Positions 1 to 7,598 are shown, counted from the stretch's first letter. The stretch is DNA of 26,749 nucleotides from Microcaldota archaeon (GCA_021813025.1 JAKAME010000010.1:1-26749); one strand, 5' to 3'. Numbers and translations: made by a program. The notes: generated from the sequence alone by a model not told the origin.

Positions 1-777
1 GTGGCGATTGCCCAGAAGCCCAAAGGGCTTATCCGCAACCATTCCACGCGCGTGGCTCTTTTCACAGCAGCCTCCATTGCGGCCGAGAAGGAGGCGCGCG
101 AAATCATGAAAGAGGAGATGGAAAAAGATGCAGGTCCTCAAACCGGCGCGAACGCCGATGCAGGCAGGCGCCTGAAAGACTATAACGCCCTGCTTCACAA
201 AAACAACATCGTGCCCGACGTGCCCCTGCCTGCGCTTGAGGGGATGGAAAAGCTTGCTGAAGAGGCGGTTGCTGGGGGGTTTGCGCGCAGGGTGCATGGG
301 CAGATTGTGATGGACGAGGAGCTTGAGCTCGCGCTTCACAAAAGGCGCGCGCGCTATCGGCATTTGTGCATCGAGGGAGCTGGCAGGCGGGTGTTCAGCC
401 TGCTGGTCTGGTATTACGTGTGCCTGCACGCGCAGGGGCGCAAGGATTACGGCTCCATGCCTGCCGTTCTGGCAGAGCCTGACGAGAAGCTGCTGCACAT
501 GCTGCACGAGCTGCAGCCGGCAGGAGACCCGCTCAAGCATCCTGACAGGCTGCTGATGCAGAAGCTTCAGCTTGAGGGCCGCGCGCCCCCGCTTCCAAGC
601 AGGGCTTGGGGGCCTGCGTTCATTGCCCTCAAGACAGGGCAGGACGCTGCTTGGGCCGCGAAATATTTTGCTGCTGATGAGGCGGCAATTTCGCAGGCAA
701 TTCCAATTGTGAAAAGCCTGCTGGCGAGGCCGGGCGGGCGTGGCGCGAAATTCCTCCAAGAGCTTAAGAAGACATGA
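1..777 (+). CDS. Hypothetical protein, possibly 5'-truncated
   Basis: The open frame begins at the first base of the window with GTG, so the true start may lie upstream. The 258 visible residues are rich in Ala, Leu, Lys and Arg and look largely helical. I see no signal peptide, membrane segment, zinc site or known catalytic motif. Residues about 120-170 are the most ordered-looking part, with an RRVFSLLVWYYVCLHAQG stretch. The stop (TGA at 775-777) lies inside the longest reading of the next gene or just before its likelier start, so the two are probably co-transcribed. I do not recognise the family. Confidence 0.6.
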   Translation: MAIAQKPKGLIRNHSTRVALFTAASIAAEKEAREIMKEEMEKDAGPQTGANADAGRRLKDYNALLHKNNIVPDVPLPALEGMEKLAEEAVAGGFARRVHGQIVMDEELELALHKRRARYRHLCIEGAGRRVFSLLVWYYVCLHAQGRKDYGSMPAVLAEPDEKLLHMLHELQPAGDPLKHPDRLLMQKLQLEGRAPPLPSRAWGPAFIALKTGQDAAWAAKYFAADEAAISQAIPIVKSLLARPGGRGAKFLQELKKT

Positions 778-799
778 GAGGAGAGTGGCGCAGGAGGCC

Positions 800-1267
800 A
801 TGAAGCGGAGAGGAGAGCAGGAGGCCGTGCACGGAGCTGTTCCCATGTGGACCTTGCAGGGGAAAAGAGCGGGGATTTACTCGTTCCTTGCCGCCCATGG
901 CGGCGAAAGCGCCGTCTGCATAAAGACCAAGCCGAGCCGCAGGCTTTTTTTGCTTCTGCTTGAGCAGACGAAAGTGAGGGAAATTTCCATCAGCCCGGGG
1001 CTTTGGAAAACCGTTCCTGCGAAAGTGAGGGCTGCGCTGGAAAATGTGGGCGTGAAAGTGGATGTTGCGGGCAAACGGGCCGGAAGGCCCGTGAAATACG
1101 CCAAAGAGGCGCGGGAGATGGCGCTTGGAATGGTGTGGGAAGGCAGGACGGCCAACGAGATAGCGCGGATTTTCGGGCTGCCGCAGACAGCGCTCTATTG
1201 GTGGAAAAGGCAGGCAGGGCTTGTGAAAAAAAGGAGAAAGAAAAACAGGGAACGGATTAAACCTTGA
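800..1267 (+). CDS. Hypothetical protein with C-terminal helix-turn-helix
   Basis: This is a small basic protein of unknown family. From the ATG at 800 it has 155 residues. Residues about 105-140 read as a helix-turn-helix of the homeodomain-like or transposase/resolvase type: AREMALGMVWEGRTANEIAR, then IFGLPQTALYWWKRQAG, followed by a very basic tail (KKRRKKNRERIKP). DNA binding is therefore likely. The N-terminal half has alternating strand and helix character and no motif I know. The start is uncertain: GTG codons at 740, 785 and 827 are in frame, and the AGGAGG at 792-797 is too close to the ATG at 800 to decide. Starting at 740 would overlap the previous gene by 38 bp. The gene ends 16 bp from the convergent nth stop. 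Confidence 0.6.
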   Translation: MKRRGEQEAVHGAVPMWTLQGKRAGIYSFLAAHGGESAVCIKTKPSRRLFLLLLEQTKVREISISPGLWKTVPAKVRAALENVGVKVDVAGKRAGRPVKYAKEAREMALGMVWEGRTANEIARIFGLPQTALYWWKRQAGLVKKRRKKNRERIKP

Positions 1268-1283
1268 AGGGCAGGGCGCGGGC

Positions 1284-1940
1284 TTAAACCTTGAAAGCGC
1301 TTGGGCACAGCTTGTTCAGCGGGCAGCCGGCGCAATTAGGCTTTATTGCTGTGCAATAGGCCCGCCCATGCGTCACCATCCAGTTGGTGTACATGCCCCA
1401 ACTGGCGCGCGGGATGAGGGCCATGAGTTCCTGCTCTATCTTGTTCTGCTTGTCGCGCGAGGAGCTGAAGCCAAGGCGCCAAGAGAGACGCATGCAATGG
1501 GTGTCCACTGCGATGCCCTCGTTCTTTCCAAACGAGTGGAAAAGCACTATGTTGGCCGTCTTGCGCGCCACGCCATGCAGGGTGAGCAGGGAGGCCATGT
1601 CGGAAGGAACTTTGCCTCCAAAATCAGAAACAAGAGAGCGGGAGGTCTCGCGCAGCGCTTTTGCTTTGGAATGATAGAAGCCCGTTGAGCGGATGAGGGA
1701 TTCTAGAGAGGGGATGGAGGCGCGCGACATCGAAGCGGCGTTCGGATATTTTTTGAACAGCTTCGGCGTCACCAGATTAACGCGCGCATCCGTGCATTGC
1801 GCGGAGAGGATGGTTGAAATAAGGAGCTGGAACGGGTTTTTGAAATCCAGCGTGCACCAGGCCTTTGGATAATGCTTTTTGAAAATTAAGAGAACGCGGG
1901 CGGCCCGCGCCTTTTTTTGGGAAAACGTCTCTTTCTTCAT
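1284..1940 (-). CDS. nth: Endonuclease III, DNA glycosylase/AP lyase
   Basis: This is a base-excision repair enzyme that removes oxidised pyrimidines and nicks the resulting abasic site. The 218-residue length is normal for the family. The helix-hairpin-helix spans about residues 119-132 and carries catalytic Lys127. The catalytic Asp is Asp146 in VDTHCMRLSWRLG. The C-terminal [4Fe-4S] loop is intact: Cys196, Cys203, Cys206 and Cys212 with the classic 6-2-5 spacing. The hairpin reads LHGVARKTAN where LPGVGRKTAN is usual, so the Pro and one Gly of the DNA-backbone loop are replaced. It lies 18 bp downstream of map on the same strand and is probably co-transcribed with it. Confidence 0.96.
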   Translation of the reverse strand: MKKETFSQKKARAARVLLIFKKHYPKAWCTLDFKNPFQLLISTILSAQCTDARVNLVTPKLFKKYPNAASMSRASIPSLESLIRSTGFYHSKAKALRETSRSLVSDFGGKVPSDMASLLTLHGVARKTANIVLFHSFGKNEGIAVDTHCMRLSWRLGFSSSRDKQNKIEQELMALIPRASWGMYTNWMVTHGRAYCTAIKPNCAGCPLNKLCPSAFKV

Positions 1941-1958
1941 CTATAGCCCGCCATTGCC

Positions 1959-2933
1959 CTATGGGTCAATCGAGCCGGAGATGACCTCGCAGCCGTCATG
2001 GGTCACGATGAGCGTGTTCTCGAACTGGGCCACCATGCCGCGGCCTGCCTCGCGCAGCACAGGGTAGGGGTAGAGGCAGCCGGCGTTAAGCAGCTCTTTG
2101 AGCGCGGCAGAGAGGGTGAGGCGGGAGTTGAAGTCGTTCACCAGCCAGCGCTCTGCAAAGGGCAGGGTGAAGTAGCGGGTGAGCAGTTTGTGCAAAAGCT
2201 CGCGCGAGGCTTTCATGCGCAGGCGGCCCTCGCCAACAACAGAGAAAATCTCCACCTGAGGCTGGTCCACCACATGGCCCAAGCCGGTGGTGGCGAAGGG
2301 CTCGATGGCGAAAACGTCGCCTTCCGCGAATTCGTAGGTGTCGCCGTTGTCGAAGCTGGGCACGTCGACGCCGGCGTGGAGGCGGAAGGGCTCAATCATG
2401 TGGCTTGAGAGGTTCTCGATTGGCCGATAGCCGCGCGAGCGTATCTGCTTCTCGATGACAGAGCCGATGAAGCCGGTGGTCACGCCTGGCTTGATTGAGG
2501 AGACTGCGTCCTCCAGCGCCTTGTGCGAGGCTTCGAGCAGGCTGCCCTGCTCGCCGGAAAGGTCGATGGAAAAGGCGGTGTCGGCCACGCAGCCGTTGAT
2601 GGCCACGCCGAAGTCGACCTTGACAAGGTCTTTTTCTCCAATCAGAAGGGAATCCCTTGTTTCGGGAGTGTAGTGGGCTGCCACGTCGTTGATGGAAATG
2701 TTGCATGGAAAGCCCGGCACCGCACCGGCATCGCGCGTCATTTTCTCGACAGTTTCCGCGACGTCGAAGGCTGATTCGCCCGGATTCACAAGCCCGCCCG
2801 CGTCCTTTTTGATGGAGGCTGCTATTTTGCCTGCCTGGCGGAAATACTCATGCGCCTTGGCGCGGGCCTCGCGCGCCTCCTCAGAGCCGGCAGGAGGGGC
2901 GTCATGGGATGGAATGGATGAATCGTCTGGCAT
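1959..2933 (-). CDS. map: Methionine aminopeptidase, type 2 (archaeal)
   Basis: Removes the initiator methionine from new proteins using a two-metal centre. The pita-bread-fold residues are all visible in 324 residues: substrate His87 (AAHYTP), metal ligands Asp107 and Asp118 (VDFGVAINGCVAD), His178 (SSHMIEPFRLHAG), Glu211 (FAIEPFATTG) and Glu305 (QFENTLIV). Their spacing matches the archaeal type 2 enzyme. An inserted helical region at about 240-290 is also typical of type 2. Residues 1-25 are an acidic, Pro/Ala-rich extension absent from many archaeal homologues, so a later start cannot be excluded. The ATG at 2933 is preceded by GAGGTTTT with suitable spacing. It heads a probable map-nth operon. 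Confidence 0.95.
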   Translation of the reverse strand: MPDDSSIPSHDAPPAGSEEAREARAKAHEYFRQAGKIAASIKKDAGGLVNPGESAFDVAETVEKMTRDAGAVPGFPCNISINDVAAHYTPETRDSLLIGEKDLVKVDFGVAINGCVADTAFSIDLSGEQGSLLEASHKALEDAVSSIKPGVTTGFIGSVIEKQIRSRGYRPIENLSSHMIEPFRLHAGVDVPSFDNGDTYEFAEGDVFAIEPFATTGLGHVVDQPQVEIFSVVGEGRLRMKASRELLHKLLTRYFTLPFAERWLVNDFNSRLTLSAALKELLNAGCLYPYPVLREAGRGMVAQFENTLIVTHDGCEVISGSIDP

Positions 2934-2975
2934 AGGAAAACCTCGTGAATGTTACGTAGGAGATAGGTCAGGAGA

Positions 2976-2985
2976 GGATTAAAAG
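2976..2985 (-). promoter_or_regulatory. Candidate TATA box of map
   Basis: On the minus strand this reads CTTTTAATCC. With a start about 26 bp downstream, the transcript would begin near 2954. That leaves a leader of about 20 nt that holds the GAGGTTTT ribosome site. The match to a TATA consensus is only moderate. Confidence 0.35.
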
Positions 2986-3121
2986 GGTGCGGGCAGGTTG
3001 GGCTGGCCAGTTTGGCCAGACCCTCTTTTCCCTCTTCTGATGCACTCCCACCGTCCAAACAGAGACCAGAACACTAAGAGCGATGAAGACCCGGCCGGGC
3101 TGTGACACAGGAAAAAACCAT

Positions 3122-4459
3122 TCAATCCGAATGATGAATCTCCTCTGAGATTACCTTGGAGCCCAAATCGGTTGTCAGCTGCGAACCCAGAATCTGTTTT
3201 GTGCTTAATGGCTGCTTCGTGGCTGCGTCATAGCCCACGGTGCAAACCTGCTCCGCAGCAATAGGCTTCGGGCGGAGGATTAAGGATTGAGGCTTCATTT
3301 CCATCACTTGCACCAGCGTGTTCTGTGGTAAATTTTTTTCGCTTATGACCGAGGAGATGAACCCGACTTTAGAATCTGGTTCGCTGACGCCCTCTACATA
3401 CCGTTCGATGCGCGGGTAAAGGTATACTCCGTTTTTATCGAATATGGGGAAGAAATTGCTTGACGCGTCTGCATTTGGCGCAAAGCCGATACCGCTGAAA
3501 GAAGACGCGTACGCTTCCAAGAAGTTCTGATATCCTGGCTCGACGGCGTTTTCTATGCCTTCACCAGTATGGCATGCGATGAGAGTGTGCACGGGGGGCA
3601 GACCATTTGCGCGATTTTTGAACAAACCGGCCAGAGCGGCGGGCTGCAACTCTGCTTTTCCAAGCGTTTTGGGACTTGTCGGGTCTGGCGGGTCAAGATA
3701 GCCGGCATATATCATGCTCCGATAGCCGTGCACAGCAACAATGCTTCCCGAAACCGAAGGGCAGTTGGACGGGTCAATGCCCGGCATCTTTTTGAAAAGT
3801 TCGCTCGCCGCGGTTTTGCTGGTAAACAACTCATCGCTGTCTATTTCGATGATGACGACGCCGTTTCCCTTCTCGAGCAGCATCGTTGCCATGCGCCAGA
3901 CGGCATTCGAGAGGGCCGCGTTTGGGTCGTTTTTGGATGCGATTAGAAGGTACAGGTCGCTTCTTGGGCGGTAGGCCGGATTCGTTTTATAGAGGTAATC
4001 ATCTTCCAAAACCTGCGGAGGATATCGTTCAACGCGCAGCAGGCCGGATATTTCAGCCATCTTCATGCGTTTGAGCAGTTCCTCTCTCCGCTCGGCCGGA
4101 GTTTTCTTCTCCTGCACGCCGCGGGTTCTGTAATAGGCGATGACAAGCGCCGGGCCGAATTCCTTTAGTTCGGGGTCCTTAAGAAAGGATGAAATCTCGG
4201 TCAATACCGCCGACTTTCCGGCTTCATCCAATCTTTGTTTGAAATAGCTTCCCTTGCACACGAGTTCTTTGAGCACAAACTCCGCGGATACTCGTTCATC
4301 CTTGTTTTTGGTACGCAGGATGGGTGAGAGTATTCTGTACGTGAAAATGGCGCTGGGATTGGCATGCAAGAAAACATTTCCCGATTCAGGCAATGGGTTG
4401 AGCCAATCTGACGAAGCAGGCGCATTGTATTGCAGTTTAAGCAATTGGAACAGCCACAT
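3122..4459 (-). CDS. Unknown protein with a caspase-like (clan CD) fold signature
   Basis: A 445-residue protein that I cannot place in a named family. The middle resembles a caspase-like cysteine peptidase core. It has a strand (DLYLLIAS, about 168-175), a helix (about 183-197), a strand (GVVIIEID, 200-207), a strand ending in a His-Gly pair (SIVAVHGY, His244), and a strand ending in a candidate nucleophile (HTLIACHTGE, Cys296). These are followed by FLEAYASSFSGIGFAPN. A His-Gly after one strand and a Cys with nearby Gly after the next, about 50 residues apart, is the layout of clan CD enzymes and of DUF4347-like domains. The N-terminal 160 residues look helical and charged. No signal peptide is seen. 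GGTGATC lies at good spacing before the ATG. The gene starts 24 bp after the HAD hydrolase stop, so the two are probably co-transcribed. The peptidase reading is inference. Confidence 0.55.
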   Translation of the reverse strand: MWLFQLLKLQYNAPASSDWLNPLPESGNVFLHANPSAIFTYRILSPILRTKNKDERVSAEFVLKELVCKGSYFKQRLDEAGKSAVLTEISSFLKDPELKEFGPALVIAYYRTRGVQEKKTPAERREELLKRMKMAEISGLLRVERYPPQVLEDDYLYKTNPAYRPRSDLYLLIASKNDPNAALSNAVWRMATMLLEKGNGVVIIEIDSDELFTSKTAASELFKKMPGIDPSNCPSVSGSIVAVHGYRSMIYAGYLDPPDPTSPKTLGKAELQPAALAGLFKNRANGLPPVHTLIACHTGEGIENAVEPGYQNFLEAYASSFSGIGFAPNADASSNFFPIFDKNGVYLYPRIERYVEGVSEPDSKVGFISSVISEKNLPQNTLVQVMEMKPQSLILRPKPIAAEQVCTVGYDAATKQPLSTKQILGSQLTTDLGSKVISEEIHHSD

Positions 4460-4483
4460 GAGATGCAGATCACCCTTAAAGTT

Positions 4484-5233
4484 TTAATGACTTTCCAAAA
4501 ATGATGCCGACGGGGGCGGGAACTTACCGGTTTTGCTATGCTTGGAAAGAATCCACAGAAGCGGGGAGAGCGAGCGCAGGGAGAATGAGGCCTTCGCCCG
4601 CTCGCGCGCGTGCTTGCCCAAGAGGAGGCGGCCGGTGTGCATTCCGGCTGCGGCAGCCGGCACGATGTCTTTGGCCGGATTGTCGCCCATCATAAGGATT
4701 TGGGAGGGGTGCAGGCGCAGGCGGCGCGCTATCTGGCGGTAAAAGGCCGGACTCTTGCCGTCCTTGTTTGTGGATGTGACAAAGACGTGGTGGAAGAAGG
4801 GGTCGAGGCCGAGGCGGATGAGCTTGTCCCACTGCTTGAGGGCCACCCCTTCAGAGGCCACGGCGAGAATGAATCCCCGCTCGCGCAGGGCAAGCAGCAG
4901 GCGCGCGGTTTGGGGGTAGGGCGAGATGGAGGATTTGGTGTTGTGATAGGCTGCCACGCCTGCTGCCACCACGCGCTGGGGATTGTGGGGGTGGAAGCGG
5001 CGCACCAGAAGGCCGAAATGGTTGCCATAATTCGAGCCGCGGGCCTTGACTATTTTTTCCAGCTCGCGCCCGGCGCGCGCGGGCGTGGCCGGCAGGCCTG
5101 CCTGCACCATGGCGCGAATTGCGTTGTGGCGCGCGAGGCGGGAGAATTCCGAGGAAGGGAAGAGGGTGTCGTCAATGTCGAAAAGAATGGCCTTGATGGA
5201 GGAGAAATCCACGTTGCGGGGAGAGGATGGCAT
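4484..5233 (-). CDS. HAD-superfamily hydrolase, subfamily IA
   Basis: A soluble phosphatase or phosphotransferase of the haloacid dehalogenase fold, substrate unknown. All four motifs are present in 249 residues: motif I FDIDDTL with nucleophile Asp19 and Asp21; motif II ASEG with Ser127; motif III Lys160 in GKSPAFYR; motif IV MGDNPAKDI with Asp184 and Asp189. The helical cap between motifs I and II (about 30-115) indicates subfamily IA, and the overall pattern resembles the archaeal TIGR02253 group. The last 30 residues are a Ser/Pro-rich tail. A TATA-like box sits 27 bp before the ATG, which suggests a leaderless start. The next gene follows after 24 bp. Confidence 0.9.
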   Translation of the reverse strand: MPSSPRNVDFSSIKAILFDIDDTLFPSSEFSRLARHNAIRAMVQAGLPATPARAGRELEKIVKARGSNYGNHFGLLVRRFHPHNPQRVVAAGVAAYHNTKSSISPYPQTARLLLALRERGFILAVASEGVALKQWDKLIRLGLDPFFHHVFVTSTNKDGKSPAFYRQIARRLRLHPSQILMMGDNPAKDIVPAAAAGMHTGRLLLGKHARERAKASFSLRSLSPLLWILSKHSKTGKFPPPSASFLESH

Positions 5234-5255
5234 GCTGGGGGAAGAGGCGGGCAGA

Positions 5256-5264
5256 CTTAAATAA
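5256..5264 (-). promoter_or_regulatory. TATA box of the HAD hydrolase operon
   Basis: Minus-strand TTATTTAAG is centred near 5260, 27 bp upstream of the ATG at 5233. This is the expected distance for an archaeal promoter giving a leaderless transcript. Confidence 0.6.
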
Positions 5265-5303
5265 TAATCGATGGAGGGCGGGGGCGATTAAGTTATGATA
5301 GGC

Positions 5304-5310
5304 ATATAAA
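5304..5310 (+). promoter_or_regulatory. TATA box of the small membrane-anchored protein
   Basis: ATATAAA at 5304-5310 is a strong TATA match. It would place transcription start near 5334, just before the ATG at 5342. An ATG at 5312 would lie upstream of that start point, which argues for the later start codon. Confidence 0.5.
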
Positions 5311-5341
5311 CATGTTCAAACAAACCATTGGCGGTGCGGGA

Positions 5342-5956
5342 ATGAGTTTGAGGACAAAAACAGTTGCAGTGATTACGGGCGTGGCGCTTGTCGCAGGAGT
5401 GATTGGCGCTGACAGCATTATTTCCTCATGCCAAAAGCGGCAGAAAGAGGAGACCGGCATAGTGCGGGTCTTTGAACAGAAAAAGGAGCAGCAGAAAAAT
5501 GACAGCATTGAAAAGTTCAATGTCTTATTGGAAAAAACGCGGATGAATAATGAATTCTCATTATGGAAGCAGGAGCAGGCCGGCCTCATCCGAAAGCTGG
5601 GCGTTCTGCTCAACGAGCATGCCCGCCAGCGCAAGGCATTCGACAGCACCTATAACGCGCGCCCGGTCACCGTTGAGAATGGCGAGCGGCTGGACTCCAT
5701 TATGGCCGGCTTGGATAAGACTGAGCAGGAGACCCGCCGCGTGCTTAACCATCTGGAAGCTGATTTCAGGGCAAGATATGGCGAAAAGCACGCCCTTAGC
5801 GAGGAATTGGGGCAGGCCCGCCGCTATCTCTACAATAGGCAGGAGGGGGAGCGCGTGCCGCGCAGGCTTGTTGAGCGCTATCTTGCCAAACTGCAGGCAT
5901 TGACCGCCCCCTATCAGGAGGCAGTGACCGGATTGCCTTCCCCGCCTTCGGAATAA
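5342..5956 (+). CDS. Hypothetical membrane-anchored helical protein
   Basis: A 204-residue protein with one hydrophobic segment at about residues 6-27 (VAVITGVALVAGVIGADSII), then a Lys/Glu/Gln-rich body predicted to be helical and partly coiled coil. This suggests an N-terminal signal anchor with an extracellular or cytoplasmic helical domain. A Cys follows the hydrophobic stretch (SSCQK), but no archaeal lipobox is evident. The start at 5342 is chosen because GGTGCGGGA precedes it and the TATA box at 5304-5310 fits. An in-frame ATG at 5312 would add ten residues. It stands alone between divergent and convergent neighbours. Family unknown. Confidence 0.65.
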   Translation: MSLRTKTVAVITGVALVAGVIGADSIISSCQKRQKEETGIVRVFEQKKEQQKNDSIEKFNVLLEKTRMNNEFSLWKQEQAGLIRKLGVLLNEHARQRKAFDSTYNARPVTVENGERLDSIMAGLDKTEQETRRVLNHLEADFRARYGEKHALSEELGQARRYLYNRQEGERVPRRLVERYLAKLQALTAPYQEAVTGLPSPPSE

Positions 5957-6102
5957 GGGGCATAAAAGAGGGGAATGGTACACCGCCCGAGGGCAGCTCC
6001 ATCCCACCTCCCACTCCCCATAAGGGGCTTGTGGCTGTGGAAATGAAGGTTTAAATAAGAGAAAGTATTCGGTGGAAAATAGTTAAAAAACGTCTAATTT
6101 TC
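5957..6102. other. Intergenic gap between convergent genes
   Basis: These 146 bases separate the ends of the membrane-anchored protein and NAC. They contain a run of six T on the minus strand (6085-6090) that would suit NAC termination. A plus-strand TTTAAATAA near 6050 looks like a TATA box but leads to no convincing reading frame. No RNA gene was recognised. Confidence 0.4.
6083..6102 (-). terminator. T-rich terminator after NAC
   Basis: Just after the NAC stop the minus strand carries AAAATTAGACG followed by six T residues. Archaeal transcription commonly ends at such U-tracts. Confidence 0.4.
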
Positions 6103-6447
6103 TCATGCCTTTTTCTCCTGCAATTTCATTATTGCCTCTGCAATGTCGCCTTTGGCTTCCTCAAGCGCGGAGCGCGCGGTCTTCTCGTCCACCGAGGCGG
6201 ATTCCATCACCATCTTCACGTCTTCCTCGGAAATCGAGGCCTTCACGCTCACCTGGCCCGAAATCTGGAAAGAGGGCTGGCCCTGCACGGTTATTTTTAC
6301 CACAGACGGGCTTGAAATGACAAGATGGGAGCCGTTCTTCTGCTCTATAATCACGCGCGAGGCGTCAATATCCTCGCTCTGCACGCCCATCTGCTTCATC
6401 ATGCGGGCCATTGCCTTGGGGTCCATGCCGCCTAAGTTGGGAATCAT
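6103..6447 (-). CDS. nac: Archaeal nascent polypeptide-associated complex protein
   Basis: A ribosome-associated chaperone that contacts new chains at the exit tunnel; in archaea it acts as a homodimer. The 114 residues match the family length. They begin with the characteristic Met/Gly/Lys-rich leader (GGMDPKAMARMMKQMG), then the NAC barrel (about 28-68), then a C-terminal UBA domain (about 73-112, ISEEDVKMVMESASVDEKTA). The frame stays open far upstream, but the family alignment and the TATA-like box about 28 bp before 6447 fix the start there, probably leaderless. It is transcribed divergently from the zinc-ribbon gene. Confidence 0.93.
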   Translation of the reverse strand: MIPNLGGMDPKAMARMMKQMGVQSEDIDASRVIIEQKNGSHLVISSPSVVKITVQGQPSFQISGQVSVKASISEEDVKMVMESASVDEKTARSALEEAKGDIAEAIMKLQEKKA

Positions 6448-6473
6448 GAAGCTGTTTTGGGGGAATAAACCAA

Positions 6474-6480
6474 TTAAAAA
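6474..6480. promoter_or_regulatory. Shared bidirectional TATA-like box, nac / zinc-ribbon gene
   Basis: The AT block TTAAAAA (plus) or TTTTTAA (minus) is centred near 6475. It is about 28 bp from the nac ATG on one side and about 26 bp from the zinc-ribbon ATG on the other. Only 54 bases separate the two starts, so both transcripts would be leaderless. Confidence 0.5.
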
Positions 6481-6501
6481 CAGCAGGTTCCAAATGCACT
6501 C

Positions 6502-6951
6502 ATGCAGCCGCTTGTGCAGAAAAAGAAAAAAGAGCAGACTGGAGTCATCGTCTGCCCCCGCTGCGGGGCCGGCAACCTCACTGCCCAGAGCGTGTGCGGC
6601 AGATGCGGGTTTGTTTTCCCGAAAGAAAAAGCAACTTTCAAGGGGCGCAAAGGGGAGTTTGGGGAAGGGGAGAAGCAGGCTCCGCCCATTCCGCCCAGCC
6701 TGCCCGGAGCGCCGAGGGAGAAGCCTCGCGCGGACGGAGGGGAGGGGGGGGCGGAAGGAGAAGGCGGGAAGGGGGGAAATGAAGAAGAGCCGGCCAAGCC
6801 AGAGCTGCCGAAAAGGCCTGAGCACATTCCTGACAGGGGCGTGAGCGAGGGAATCAGAAAGGAGAGCGGCGGCTCGCCACTCTGCCCGCGCTGCGGGACC
6901 GAGATGAAGGAGGGCGTGAAAAGATGCCCGCGCTGCGGCTATAGGAAATAG
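6502..6951 (+). CDS. Double zinc-ribbon protein with disordered linker
   Basis: A 149-residue protein with a zinc ribbon at each end. The N-terminal knuckles are Cys18/Cys21 (CPRCG) and Cys32/Cys35 (CGRCG). The C-terminal knuckles are Cys128/Cys131 (CPRCG) and Cys142/Cys145 (CPRCG). Between them, about residues 45-125 form a Gly/Glu/Pro/Lys-rich linker with no predicted fold. Such proteins usually bind nucleic acid or protein partners, but no specific role can be read here. The initiator ATG at 6502 fits a leaderless start from the shared promoter with nac. A role linked to translation is only a guess from the neighbour. Confidence 0.75.
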   Translation: MQPLVQKKKKEQTGVIVCPRCGAGNLTAQSVCGRCGFVFPKEKATFKGRKGEFGEGEKQAPPIPPSLPGAPREKPRADGGEGGAEGEGGKGGNEEEPAKPELPKRPEHIPDRGVSEGIRKESGGSPLCPRCGTEMKEGVKRCPRCGYRK

Positions 6952-6985
6952 GAAAGAAAAGAAAGAAGGAAAGAGAAAAAACTAA
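6952..6985 (-). terminator. Pyrimidine-rich terminator after the rps3ae operon
   Basis: Directly after the rps3ae stop, the minus strand reads AGTTTTTTCTC and then a long T/C-rich stretch. This U-rich tract lies at the end of the four-gene operon. Confidence 0.5.
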
Positions 6986-7588
6986 TTACTGGAACGTCTC
7001 GCCCACTTCGCTCTTCCTTATTTCAAGCCTGCGGAGCGGCGTGATGTTCTTCACCTTGCCGAAAACCTTGGCGGCGAACTTGCCGTAAAGCATTTCCTGC
7101 GCAAGAGTGGAGAGGTCGAGCTCGGATGCGGCCAGCTTGATTGACTGCGACACTGCCTGCCGCAAAGCATGGCGCACTGCCTCGGAGGTGCGGAAGGCGG
7201 TCACTGCAACCGACTTGATGCGCACCTTCTGCCCGTCCTTGGTGGTGGCGTCATCCACGTTGTAGATGATGGAGCGCCGCCTGCGCAGGAGCGTCTTGAT
7301 GTAGCCGGGCGCAAGCTCGTGGCCTATGAAGCGGGTGGAGGCCGTCTTGCCCTGCACGTCGGATATGCGGAAGCGCACCGATGTGAAGGCGTTGGCCTGC
7401 GAGAACGAGCCTGTCAGCTCGCCCAATCCGATTGAGATGACGCGGTTCTTGAGCATCTCCGGCTCAAGCGCGACAAGCTGGCCGAACTCCTTGCGCTCGA
7501 AGAAGTCGGGCGCCTGCACGGCGTACCAGGTCTTGAGCTTGAAGGTGTCCACCACTTTGGTCTTCTTCTGCTGCTGTGCTTCTGCCAT
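6986..7588 (-). CDS. rps3ae: Small ribosomal subunit protein eS1 (S3Ae)
   Basis: A 30S subunit protein found in archaea and eukaryotes but not bacteria. The 200 residues have the normal length. Recognisable blocks include the KTWYAVQAPDFF region near the N-terminus, the FRISDVQGKTASTRFIGHEL segment in the middle and the LYGKFAAKVFGKVKNITPLRR block near the C-terminus. The start at 7588 is set by GGTGATTCTC immediately upstream; the ribosome site overlaps the uS15 stop codon. A GTG three codons earlier lies inside that site and is unlikely. This is the last gene of the valS operon. Confidence 0.96.
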   Translation of the reverse strand: MAEAQQQKKTKVVDTFKLKTWYAVQAPDFFERKEFGQLVALEPEMLKNRVISIGLGELTGSFSQANAFTSVRFRISDVQGKTASTRFIGHELAPGYIKTLLRRRRSIIYNVDDATTKDGQKVRIKSVAVTAFRTSEAVRHALRQAVSQSIKLAASELDLSTLAQEMLYGKFAAKVFGKVKNITPLRRLEIRKSEVGETFQ

Positions 7589-7598
7589 GAGAATCACC

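Noticed and set aside
3090..3117. CTGTGACACAG palindrome with an A-run as an intrinsic terminator or regulator site
   Set aside because: On the transcribed minus strand the T-run precedes the short palindrome, so it is not a classic hairpin terminator, and no regulator is indicated.
6045..6110. Plus-strand TATA-like box that might drive an antisense RNA to nac
   Set aside because: Only one weak motif in an AT-rich gap; no structure or reading frame supports a transcript.
6448..6825. N-terminal extension of nac on the minus strand
   Set aside because: NAC homology begins at 6447; the rest is antisense to the zinc-ribbon gene.
6143..6844. Plus-strand frame of 233 residues
   Set aside because: It is antisense to nac and out of frame with the zinc-ribbon gene, whose Cys pairs identify the true frame.
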